A stretch of DNA of 64,000 nt. Origin: Rhizophagus irregularis (taxonomy: Eukaryota; Glomeromycota; Glomeromycetes; Glomerales; Glomeraceae). Position numbers and translations under genes: made by a program. Where the stretch lies: assembly GCF_026210795.1 (NCBI RefSeq), contig NC_089450.1:434001-498000 (forward strand). The letters are read 5' to 3'. Within the stretch, counting starts at the first letter, position 1. The number at the start of each line of letters is the position of its first letter. Positions 47,005 to 57,774 of the stretch are shown in pieces. The notes beneath the pieces were generated by a model that saw only the letters and a program-made list of their open reading frames with translations, was not told the origin of the DNA and made no database searches.

Positions 47005-49014
47005 ATGGCTGATATTAAAAACGTTTTAAGGGAGGAGGGAAACGAATTGTTTAATAAAAGTACGAATTTATACCTTTCTTTTCTTATTAATATCATATAT
47101 TTGTTTCAAATATTATATTCCCTTTTAGGAAAGTATAGAGAAGCATTACAAAAATACACTGAAGCAATAAACGCATACCCAAATGATTATTTTAGCTGGT
47201 CAAATCGAGCAATTACTCGCATCAAGGTTAAATATTTAAAGCTTTTTTTTACTGCGGCGTGAGTTAAATAATCGATATTAAAATTTAAAGTTTTATAATT
47301 TTATACTTTTGATTTTTCAATTATAATAGTTGGAAGATTATGATGAAGCATTGGCTGATGGGAAAAAAAGTACTGAAATTGAACCGAATTTTGCGCGTGG
47401 TTATCATAGAGTTGCGATTGCCCTTGAACGTTTGAAGCGTTACGGTATTAATATTTATTTATTTATTGTAAAAAAAAAAGTATATTTAAAGTAATTCTTC
47501 CTTTTTTTTCCTTTTTTATAGATGAATGTTTAGATGCTTTAAATAAATCACTTCAGCTTGATCCAAATGTTTCTGGAGCTAAAGAAGATCGTAAAAGGGT
47601 CGAAAAACTAATTGGCAAGCAGCGAAAACAACAACGAAATTCTAATCAAGTTTCAAATCTAGATCCTTCAATGTCGACCAGATTATCCATTGCTTGTCGT
47701 GATTTCGAAGAAGGCTTGAATCAGACAAGAAACTCATTTAGTGCTCCAATACTTATGTTTGTTCAGGATGGTCTTGCATATACGTTTGCTTTAAGATCCG
47801 GAATTGAAAAAATTACCGATGGAATTATGAATGATGATAGATGTTTTCATTTCGAAAGTGATGAAAGTGAACTTATAAAAAAGGCTATTTTGATGGAATA
47901 CGTCACCAAACGACCTTTAGATCCCGATACTATGTCGATTGAAGAAACGATCAGACAATATAGTATTAAAAATCAACGTGAAGGATGGGACACTGTTAGA
48001 ATGGAACTTACTGCCAATATTCGTGTTTACTTTCTATTAGGTATGTCTTTTTAAATAACTTTTACGTTATATAAAACTTTTTTTTATTTATTTATTATAT
48101 ATACTATATATATGTATGTAGGTTATCTTAATGTAAAATTTTCTGAAGGCGCAGTAGACCAGTTGGAAGGAGGAGTTGGAAATATTCAGAAATCTGTCGA
48201 TCTCATAACCGCTGCTCGAAGTATTGATCCTCGTGAAGAACGTGACGAAATTTTTAAACCGATGTTTATACGATGTTTTCAAATTCATTTGATAAAGGCA
48301 TTGATGAAGTTATATGAACATAAACATGACCTTCAGATTCTAAACCGTATTGAAAATGAAGCAACAAGTATCATTAGTAGTTGTGAAACTCATCCGATCT
48401 CACGTGGTTCAGAACAATATATGTGTTATTCCGCTCCTCATCTCTCGGAAGCTTATGACGGATTGGGTTTTATCGCAATTAAAAGGTTTAATAATAAACT
48501 TAAAGAAGAACCCGATTTTGAAATTCTTAAACTAGCAATTAATAATTATGAGAAAGGCTCTCAATATTTACCTAACGACGATCCGGATAAAGCAAAAATG
48601 ATTTATAATTTCACGTAAGATATTTATCATTCTATTATTCAATATTTTAATATAGTTATAATATAAAAAACTAAAAACTCGAAAATTCTTTGTAATTACA
48701 TCAGCTTTTGTAAGCTTAAATTGGGAAATTTTTCTTGTGCTGAAATCAATAATCACGTGACAAATGCTGAAAAGATAGAAAAAGCGGCAATAGAAATATT
48801 GGAAAACTTGAAAGATATTAATGAATGTCAACCAAAAATCGATGTCATTAAGTTTCTTGAAAATATCAAACGTTCTGGAATCAACGTAAAAGATGAATTT
48901 ATTTTGCCGCCTTTATACGATGTTGATTTTAAAGATGATAAATTTGGGCAAATTTTGACCCAAAGAGTTAAACATATCAGTCTTTCGGAAGAAATGAGCA
49001 AAATTAGAATTTGA
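47005..49014 (+). CDS. TPR-repeat protein, copy 2 (STI1/TTC-like N-terminus)
   Basis: Exons 47005-47059, 47129-47226, 47330-47444, 47522-48040, 48122-48614 and 48705-49014; 529 aa. Three N-terminal TPRs (NVLREEGNELFNKRKYREAL, DYFSWSNRAITRIKLEDYDE, IEPNFARGYHRVAIALERLK), then a helical body of unknown family. Shared with copy 1: a region ending in REGWDTVRMELTANIRVYFL, the CSAPHLSEAYDGLG/YDRGHLDEAYGVIG block and a late TPR-like motif (AINNYEKGSQYLPNDDPDKA). Exons 2 and 3 equal those of copy 1 in length (98 and 115 nt) and phase. Exon 1 ends with the short donor GTACGA. Likely a scaffold or co-chaperone-type adaptor judging from the TPRs alone. Confidence 0.78.
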
Positions 49015-49921
49015 TTTGGAAATCATATTACAAAGGTTAGGCTGAAGTAGTTTGTTCTTTGTTTATAATCTTCTCTTTTACTTTGGAAGGATATGATTCT
49101 TTTTTTGATTAGTCAATGATTTCAATCTGCTTTATACATATTGCTTTTAGCTTTTAATGCTTTTGTTTTTACATAAATTTCTTTGTTTTAATAATAAATA
49201 AATATTAACAAAATAAACTAAATATAAATATATTAGAGACCAGTAATTCAATCTGGTTGTATGCAATCCTATTGGTTTTTTTTCTGATCATCGTCTAGAC
49301 AACTTGTAAATCATACTGTAGAAGCTTTTAAAACACTTTGCTTTTGAACCAATTAAAATAACCAAAATAATTATAATAATCACTACACGATTAGTTTTTG
49401 CAATCGGTGATAATTTTATCATATTCTTTTAATAATATATAATGGTGTTAATAACGAACACAACTGTGGTTTACTTTATAATAATTATAAATTATTCTAA
49501 CACGTGATTACTTTCTTGCCGTTGGGTGCACGACAAGTTATATATTAATTGAGATTTTTTTTATAATAATGACAATATAAGTTAAAATTTAAATATTACA
49601 ATAATGTAAATATATAAATATATACAAATTAAATATAATGACGATAATATCAATTAACTTCTATAATGTAATAATGATAACGCAATTGATTTTTGAATTT
49701 TTTAATGCGATGACTACCCATTACATATTTATATTTAATGTAAAGCATATAAAAATTAAGGATATGACTTTATTAACAAAGTTACAAGGCCATTTCTTGC
49801 ATTAATAATAAAATTCCTAAAAAAAAAAATCAGACATCAAAGGTAGAAAAACTACTTAAAGTCCAAATTGCAAAATAACACTAGTAAATGTAAAAAAAGG
49901 GCTTCGTAACTTGTAAATATG

Positions 49922-50192
49922 AGCCCTGTTCATTTCTAGATCGGACCGCAAATTTGTACCCTTAAATAATAATAATTGGTTACTGATGCGGTCAGCGGTC
50001 AGTCAAGCCGATCTACAAAAATTGCTGATCGATTTTATAATATACAACACAACTACGTGTTTTTTGCCCTATAAGCTATTATGGATATATAACCAATCCG
50101 ATCAATCAAAAATTGTGCTCAATTGTAACTATGATCTGATTGGTTATACATTTTTTCGGTCAATCCGATACGATCTAGAAATGAACAGGGCT
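49922..50192. mobile_element. 271-bp MITE with inverted ends AGCCCTGTTCATTTC
   Basis: The left end AGCCCTGTTCATTTCTAGAT (from 49922) matches the reverse complement of the right end (to 50192) over at least 22 bp. The same three bases, ATG, flank both sides (49919-49921 and 50193-50195), a possible 3-bp target duplication as in PIF/Harbinger-type elements, although three bases can match by chance. It is richer in GC than its surroundings and has no transposase. Confidence 0.6.
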
Positions 50193-50384
50193 ATGATTTG
50201 GAGAAATCAATTAGTGTGGAAAAGAAGAAGTTTGATCTGTGCATTTAGTAATTTATTATGAAAATTTCGTTAAACTCGAAAAATATCAACAATGTAAAAT
50301 ATTAGATACTTTTGATTTACATGATTGACAACTTGTCCGCAAGTTGATCTACTAAATTTTATCCTATTTTATATTACTTATATG

Positions 50385-50580
50385 TGATATATGTTATTTA
50401 CAGTATATTATATTTGTTATATTTGTTATTTTCATTATATATAATATATTTGTTATATTTGTTATATTCGTTATATTTGTTATATATAATATATTTGTTT
50501 TATTTGTTATATTTGTCATATTTGTTATATATAATATATTTATTATATTTGTTATATTCATTTTTTTCATTTTTTTCAAT
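50385..50580. repeat. TATATTTGT-type 9-bp tandem array
   Basis: About twenty imperfect copies of the 9-mer TATATTTGT, punctuated by ATATATAATA and ending in TTTTTTCATT. Strand-asymmetric: T-rich on the plus strand. Confidence 0.8.
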
Positions 50581-50634
50581 ATATTCAATAGAATAAAAGT
50601 TAAAAATGAAAATAATAAAGAAATTAAGTATAAT

Positions 50635-50812
50635 AAATAAAATAAATAAATCAAATAAATCAGATAAATTAAATAAATCAGGTAAATCAAATAAATCAGA
50701 TAAATCAAATAAATCAAATAAATCAAAAAAATCAAAAAAATCAGATAAATTAAATAAATCAAAAAAATCAAAAAAATCAAAAAAATCAAAAAAATCGAAA
50801 AAATCGAGGGAT
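50635..50812. repeat. AAATAAATCA-type purine-rich tandem array
   Basis: Runs of AAATCA and AAATAAATC alternate, passing into AAAAAATC units toward the right. The plus strand is almost pure A with spaced TC. Read as protein it would give NKSNKS-type repeats, but nothing suggests it is a gene. Confidence 0.8.
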
Positions 50813-50884
50813 CTGCAAAATGATTTACATAATATTACTGCGCCACAATTTATATCCTAACAATATATTTGAAATATCTGATAT

Positions 50885-50985
50885 ATTTCTCAGGTTCTAA
50901 GTTCTCTCAAGTTCTAGGTTCTCTCAGGTTCTAATTCTTTCAGGTTCTAGGACTGTTCTAGGTCCTCACTCTCAAGTTCTATGAA
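50885..50985. repeat. CTCAGGTTCTAGG minisatellite
   Basis: At least six degenerate copies of a 14-18-bp unit built around CTCAGGTTCTAGGTTCT. GC-richer than the flanks. Confidence 0.7.
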
Positions 50986-51175
50986 AACAATTAACTACTT
51001 AAAGTAAATAAGTAAAAATAATCATTAAAAAAAAAAAATACTTTGCCATAACTGATAATTACTGATATAATTGTTTGTATAGTACTACATTAATTACCAT
51101 ATTAGATAGAACTAGAAGCCTCTAAATTTCTGATATAAATAGCCAGCATTTTCACTTCCTCCACCACAATTTTAA

Positions 51176-52686
51176 ATGATTTCAGCCACTGGACTGTTTT
51201 CGTCGCGCAATAACAATAATAATTATTTAATAGCAGGAAGGCCATTCCTTAAACACAAATCTTTAATGCATCCTGCGCACACTACAAATCATGTAGAATA
51301 TCCTAAACCAAAAAATTCTGCAAATTCTTTACGTTATCCTAATTCGAATTCTTCTCATTCCTCTAAAAACGAACGTAAAGGACAATCTGCCAACAGGAGT
51401 TCTATAACAAAAAATTCTCTCAGTACAGAAAATCCGAATGGAGTTTTCGTTATGCGCAATAAAATACAAATAAGCGGTACAAACAATAACCCTTTATCCC
51501 TTATTACCAAGAAATGTTCTAGAGAAGTTGATCGTTCGAGTAGGAGTTCCACAATACACAATTCCAAAAGTTCTGAAAATAATTTGCGCCTTACCAATTC
51601 TAAAAAATATTCTACAGAAGCTGAAAACTCAAGAAGTTCCACAATACACAATTCCAAAAGTTCTGGAAATAGTTTGCGCCTTGTCAATTCAAAAAAACGT
51701 TCTACAGAAGGTGAAAATTCAAGAATTTCCACGATTCACAATTCCAACAATGTGGAAAATAACTCGCGCCCTGTTAAGCGTACTATAGAGATTGTTAATG
51801 ACTCGCGTTCTATCAATTCTAAAACACGTTCTTTAGAAATTAAAAATCCCAACAGTGTTGAAGACGGTTTGGGCATTAATAAAAAACGTTCTATAGGAAC
51901 TGGAAATTCGAGGATAATTCCTACGACACACAATCCTATGCAAAGGAGCGGTAATGAAGTGAGCAGAGGCACCACAATAAACAATCTCAATCGTGTGGAA
52001 AATAACTCGCGTCTTGCCAATCCTAGAAAACGTTCTATAGAAGTTGAAAATTGCTCCAGTATTGCTAATCCTCAAAAACGAGCTAGAGTTGAAAATCAAA
52101 ATAATAGATCCACAACTCACAATCTTGTGCAAGGAGGCAGTACGAAAATTAATATTCGTGCTGCTACCAATCGATCTATAGTTGTTAATAGTAGTTCCAA
52201 TCTCGTTCAAAGAAACGGTACAGGAAATGACTCACGTACTGCCGATCCCCAGCACTCTAGAAAACTTGTAAATTCACTTTTACCTGCTGAATTCGATCGG
52301 TTTAGCACTCAAGCGTTGAATAAAAAAGTTAAGAATAAAGACTTGACTAAGAGTGAATGGGAGAACATAAGACTTATTAAGGTAAAGTTTTTTCTTTTTT
52401 ACAAAATTTTTTATTCACTATTCTAATTCATAATTTAATTAATTATTAGGCTGCACTAATAAATTTGGTTGAATCAAGTCAAAAGTATAATAGAATCGAA
52501 GCTGGTAAATTAGTATGGAGTAAAATTAATGAATGGGTCTATAATACCTTCTACCCTGATCTAAATAAATATCTTGACAAAAAACGCATCAATAGAGAAA
52601 ACGCAGACCTTGTAATTAAAGCTATCATGGATTATTATGTTTCGCGCCATGATAGATATAACAGACGAATTAGAAAAACGGAATAG
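51176..52686 (+). CDS. Asn/Ser-rich protein with 30-residue internal repeats, unknown
   Basis: Exons 51176-52381 and 52450-52686; 480 aa. I recognise no family. Residues 1-120 are Asn/Ser/Lys-rich. From about residue 120 three tandem 30-residue repeats are clear, each starting R(S/I)STIHNS and ending TEAENS, TEGENS or EIVNDS (90-bp units from 51542, 51632 and 51722). More diverged versions continue to about residue 355 (SRLANPRKRSIEVEN, NNRSTTHNLVQGG). Many basic NSKKRS/NPRKRS motifs look like nuclear localisation signals. The last 110 residues (from about LPAEFDRFSTQALN) lose the low complexity and look folded and helical, with WENIRLIKAALINLVE, AGKLVWSKINEWVY and ADLVIKAIMDYYVSRH. The intron falls inside this domain, which supports a real gene. 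Possibly a nuclear protein; function unknown. Confidence 0.65.
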
Positions 52687-53068
52687 TGCATCTTTTTTAT
52701 TTTTTTATTATTGTTTATACATGCAATTAATTCATTCATTATACATTATTGAATAAAAAATTTATCTTATTTCACCCATCCCTTACTATGTATATATTTA
52801 TTACTGTACTTACTGTACGATTATATATTTATCAAAAAAAAAAAAAAAAAAATTATTTATATTTATTTGTCTTTTTATAATTTATAATACAAATAGCATG
52901 AGTCATTTTTTATTATTATTATTTCAATATCAGCTGAAGTTTGATTTTTTAACTATTTATAGTTCAATATTATTTATGTTTAAAAAGTCAACTTATTTTT
53001 TTTTATTAAAATCGGAAATATTACATATACACAGATAATATAAAAATCTTTATACTATTTCGATGAAT
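52687..53068. other. Convergent intergenic spacer
   Basis: AT-rich spacer between two 3' ends, with a poly(A) run at about 52835-52851. No gene. Confidence 0.55.
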
Positions 53069-54699
53069 TTATCTTCCAAACCCACCAAACCCACCAAAAC
53101 TAGGATGAGTAGTAGCCGGGAAAGCAAAAGGGGAACCAAATGAAGGAATAGGAGTAGCAGCAATAATAGGTTCTGGTTTTTTAACAAGTTCAAATACTTC
53201 GTATTCATCTACAGAAAATTTCTCAGTAGAATCCATAATAGATTCTTGGTAAGAGGCCTTCTTACAATAACATGATTTATCAGTTTTAAAATTTTCTCCA
53301 GTCATAACTAAATCTCCATCACCGAATACAGGTCCAGTAAATCCATTTGATGAATACCTGATTGCATTTTTATAATCTCTTATAGGGGAAATAATATTAC
53401 TCATTTCTGGCGCACCATTAAAAGAAAATATAAAGCTATCCGTACAATTGATGAATCTGGTGTTCCCAAAATTTTGCCCTTTATTAATTTTCCATGTTGC
53501 AGGATTATAACCGCCAATAATTTTCCTTGAACCAGATATTCTCATTACTACAATAGTTGGGCCTTTTTCAGCACATTTTGATTGAAAAATAACGTGATTA
53601 AATCCATCTTGACTTCCGCGTAATAATAATCGAAATTCGTAAGGAATTTCAGCAAATCTAAAATAGTTTTTATCTGTTCTTTTAATAATAGATTTTACTA
53701 AAGTTGTTGCATTTAAAGATGTTATCAAGTTAGAATCAATAACTCCTTTTCTTGATGATAACAAACCATATTCTGACGACGATGTCATATGATATCGAAT
53801 TAAATCTTCTTTCATCTGTTCTGAAAGGATTTTTTCATACGGTCTAACTTCAAAATAAAAATCATTTGACGAGATATTGTTGAATCTAATTGATGTAATA
53901 CATTGATCTAAAATGGTTTTTAATTTTACAAAATCTTCTACATCCCAATTACTAATTAATGGTTTAGATATTTTTGAATTTTCAATTCCCCATTCAATCA
54001 ATTTACGCCAAACGTCAATTTCACTCATAACCAAATTATCCCGTTTTAACAAATTAATCAATAGTTCTTTATCCATTTTGACGAAATCTTGTGAATAGAA
54101 CAAGATATCTGGCTTGTCATCAATAATTTCTTGAAAGTATTCTTGTAATATTTTAAATTCTTGATGTTTCAAAATTATGTCATAAACATAGAAAAAATTA
54201 TTTTGTAGCCATTCATAATGAGATTTTAAAAGAGTATCTTGCAAATGTTTAAAAATCTCATTTAGATTCAATTCATCTGCTGCTATCAAAATATCAAGAA
54301 TTTGCTTTCCTGTATGTGACGTAGATATTATACCACAATACAAGTATCTAGATTATATATGTATATATATATAAAAGACATTAAAGGAAAAAAAAAGTCG
54401 TTTTAAATAAATAAATAAATATAAATATATAAAAAGACTCACTTGAGAATAATTTCAAACGTAGAAGTGGAAATATTTGGTTTGCGTATAACGATAGTTT
54501 CTTCTCCCTTTCTTGCCCAGTCTTTTGATAAAGCTATTTTAAACCAAGGACATTGTGTTTTAAGTATTAACGAATGTGCCTTAAATGATTTTGGGATTTG
54601 ATTAACTTCTTCTCCAACGATGATCGTTACATCTCCATCTTCTTCTTCAAGAAGCTTTTCGTATTTAGATGATAAAATCCTCAAAAAATTCATTATCAT
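53069..54699 (-). CDS. BTB-BACK-TLDc domain protein, third copy
   Basis: Exons 54699-54443 and 54347-53069; 511 aa. BTB at residues about 20-120 (GDVTIIVGEEVNQIPKSFKA, CPWFKIALSKDWARKGEE, FEIILKYLYCGII). BACK region about 125-290 (ILIAADELNLNEIF, WRKLIEWGIENS). The TLDc domain is well kept (about 315-480): LLLRGSQDGFNHVIFQSKCA, GGYNPATW, DSFIFSFNG and FGDGDLVM. The intron sits at the same codon as in the other two copies, here Lys instead of Arg. A 33-residue tail rich in Phe-Gly and Pro (PSFGSPFAF, HPSFGGFGGFGR) is unique to this copy. The family suggests a CUL3 adaptor; the TLDc partner is unknown. Confidence 0.87.
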
Positions 54700-55159
54700 A
54701 ATTCCTTTTAAAAGAAAAAGTCAAAGAACGTTTACGGAAAATCATGTTTTATTTGTCTGAGCACAAATAGTGAAAATCTAGTCGGAAAAGGTTTTTAAAC
54801 CGTTTTTTTTTAATTGTTGCCTAAAAAATGTCACTAAATAGGCTATGATTAGGAGATTTAAATTTGATTGGTGCGCTGCGTCTTTTTTTTATAGTGTTGA
54901 AAATTCAGTAAATTTTAAAATTATACAGTATGAATGTTCTCAAGACATCAATAAATTGAAATCTAAACAGTGGCCCAAATGACTCGATTTTACGATGTGA
55001 TTTGTCTGAGTTTTTTAAATTGTGCAATATTTTAAAGCAAAAAATCGAAATGGAATTATTTATTGTATCTTATAAAATACTTTTGTAACGCCTAGTATTT
55101 TCATCATTATATTTATGTAAGGTGGGATTTTTTTTTCTGAGATCGGATCTATTTGTCTT

Positions 55160-56570
55160 TCATAACATTTACTACATGTATAACACCCATGCTGTTAAAA
55201 GACGGTAGAAAATCTGGTTTTCTTTTTGCATAAACAGCGGATGCATATTTTCTCATCAAAATTTGGAACTATTATTACATGGATGCTTTATAATTTATTC
55301 AATATTATCATGTTAGCATAAGATCTTAAGTAGTATTAATACCTCTTTCCGATTTTCTTTATTCATATTGGTTTCTGTCGTGCAGTGCTTTTCAAAGTAA
55401 AAATCGAATTAAAATTTTAACATAAAACTCATGTTGTGCACAAAAGAGTTTGTAGTCTATATTAGAACGCGAACTGCATGAATACAAAAGCCACACGGTT
55501 ACTGTAATGTTTGTTCTTTAACTTAAAAAGTGTCGTCTTTATATACTGTACATTTCCCTATATGCATTTAATAAAAATTTTATCAATATTAAGACTTGAT
55601 ATGTATGGGTTTAATATGGCGGATAGTTATTACTATCATCACGGGACAAATGTTTGGCTTTATAGATTGTATTTTCCTATTATCAAATAAGTCTTTATAA
55701 GCATTTAATAACACAGAAATACGGAATTTAGTTTCTTACCTTAAAAAAACATATAACCTCAAGTGACTTTCTTAACGTATTAATGTCGTTTGGATGTGCA
55801 GGAAATCTATACGTTGGACCATTCATCAAGTAAGCCAATTCCGAAAAGATGTCATTCTAAATCTAATACAATACAATAATAAATAAAGTCAAATCATTTA
55901 TGTTAATATTTGCTGTTTCAAACGTTATCTATCTGCCTTATCGGTCCATAATAAGTGGAATCTTCAATCTTCTTATACAAGAGAAAAGTGCACTTATTAG
56001 TTCTCGGACACTTTACTGCGATCTTTGATTATTTTTACTGGTGTTGCTTTACGCGCAAATTCTGAATGTGTTACATCTTCTTTTAACTATTTACATTCTT
56101 TGATTGGTTTACTTTTCAATTTATGTGTCACTTTTAGTAAATGCCACTGACATTTCCTCCATTGCTTAAAGTCCATCTTTTCTTATGTTAGTCCATTTAT
56201 CAAATGTAACATTAAAATATATATATAAATCATAACTATAAAGTAAAGTTCAAGGTATAGTACCTCAGTTGGTGTTGGCTTCACATCGTATTCTTCTTTT
56301 TCATCCGATGGACTTTCAGCGATAACCCTATGGAATTTCGCTACTGGGATGGCATGTTCTTGCAAACTTTTCGACTTCTTCAACAAAAAAAATATTAGTA
56401 AATTTCAAAAACATCAATAATTAACAAAAATGGTACCTTAATATGATTATCTCTCGCTGTTTATTTGTGCCAATTGAAGAGTTTCATCAATACTTAAATT
56501 CTTATTTTCCTCAGATTCTCTAAATATTTGAAATGCTTTTTATTCAATTTCCAAGACTACAAATCTATAG
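55160..56570 (-). pseudogene. Disrupted multi-exon gene of unknown family
   Basis: Several exon-like blocks lie in order on the minus strand, some with perfect splice borders. 56377-56264 (38 codons, KSKSLQEHAIPVAKFHRVIA) ends GAG|GTACTA. 55856-55758 (33 codons, NDIFSELAYLMNGPTYRFPA) follows an acceptor TTTAG and ends GAG|GTTATA. Near 56085-55995 a block reads EDVTHSEFARKATPVKIIKD and then stops. Other coding-like pieces are QIFRESEENKNLSIDETLQL (about 56460-56535), DFYFEKHCTTETNMNKENRK (about 55350-55415) and MRKYASAVYAKRKPDFLPSF (about 55160-55260). The block at 56460-56535 runs into an in-frame stop before its putative donor, and the pieces cannot be joined into one open model by ordinary splicing. 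I recognise no family. A still-functional gene with a more complex structure is possible. Confidence 0.4.
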
Positions 56571-57386
56571 TAAATAAAACTTTAAAATTATCTTTAACAC
56601 GAGAAATTATTATTTAATGAATGGGACCTGTAGCAACACCGCAGACGACTAATGCTACAAAAGGCTAAAGACTACAGCGAACAACAGTTCAACATCTAGA
56701 CGACCAACAGTCCAATAGGTTAACACTAACATTTGTCGCGTAATTGAGATTTACGAATTTATCTCCACGATCTGATTGGATACCATTACTCTGGTTTCCT
56801 ATTGGTCAAATTATACTACGCCATAAATGCATCGTATTCAATTAATAAGAATTTGGTATATTCGCTTATTATTTGACATTTACGCGAAAAAATATCCCAT
56901 TTACTAACAAAAAAATACCTTCATTTTTATTTTAGTTATAGCGTAACATCCGATTAAAATAATGTATATATGTATATAATGTGATAATTAAGTAAGTGTA
57001 TATATGCTAATTAAGTAAATATTTAGCAACGAAATGAGATATAAAGAAAGAAACAAATTTCATAAAAAAAAATTTACTATTCTTCTGATGAAATGACTAC
57101 GATTTTTGCGAACATGGCATTAAAACAACTAAGTTCATTTCTTTCAGTATCTTTAATTATATTTACTAAATTAAGAAGAAAAAAAGAAATTAACTTACAG
57201 ATCCCCTATGTTACACTTGGGAAAACTCTCTTTTTTTCGTATAGCTCAGAAAAAATATCACTTGATTTTTTGCAAAATCTCTCGATAGATCAAGGGGTTA
57301 CATAGACTGAAATATTATTACTTCGTTTCTTTTTTTTTTGAATCACGTGGGTGGATTAGATATCATGCGCCATCTATACTTCTCCG

Positions 57387-57468
57387 CAGTAATACGTCAC
57401 TAGTTCATGTGAACTATATCCGCAGAATATTCTATCCGCAGAATATTCTATGCACAGTAATACGTCAC
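57387..57468. repeat. Symmetric block of short repeats with heat-shock-element-like cores
   Basis: CAGTAATACGTCAC occurs at 57387-57400 and 57455-57468. Between them lie the near-palindrome TAGTTCATGTGAACTA (57401-57416) and two head-to-tail copies of TATCCGCAGAATATTC (57417-57432 and 57433-57448). Each copy contains AGAATATTCT, which fits the heat-shock factor dimer site nGAAnnTTCn. No gene start is obvious nearby, so a regulatory role is unproven. Confidence 0.5.
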
Positions 57469-57774
57469 CGGCATCCACAATAGTAATTTTTAGAGGCAAA
57501 GAATCACCTACATTAAAAGTGCATCAGCCAAAGCAATCACAATAGCAGCATATTTTAAAAATGAAAATAATAGCTATTTTATCATGATGTACAAAAAGAA
57601 TTATAATAAATATTATTCAATCATAATTTCATGTGAAACTAGGTGGATCAGTCATTTACTATTGGTTTAAAACTTTAATTCAATCTAAATAGACATTAAG
57701 GATAGTATAATTTTCTTAAATTTAATATTATTTGATTCATTTTATTTAGTTAATTTATTATTTTTAATAATATT

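Larger units (their letters stand above)
49015..51175. other. Intergenic region with a MITE and tandem repeats
   Basis: AT-rich up to about 49915, then a 271-bp inverted-repeat element (49922-50192), two low-complexity arrays (about 50385-50580 and 50635-50812) and a minisatellite (about 50885-50985), listed separately. No gene. Open frames across the arrays come from the repeats. Confidence 0.6.

Noticed and set aside
50394-50860. Repetitive frames such as NKSNKS on plus and ILIYLI on minus
   Set aside because: They arise from AT tandem repeats and lack any other gene sign.
51355-52210. Antisense frames under the Asn/Ser-rich gene
   Set aside because: Shadow frames created by the 90-bp repeats; the plus-strand frame continues across an intron.
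57093-57305. 70-codon plus-strand frame
   Set aside because: No recognisable motif, no splice context, and in a region of scattered repeats; probably random.
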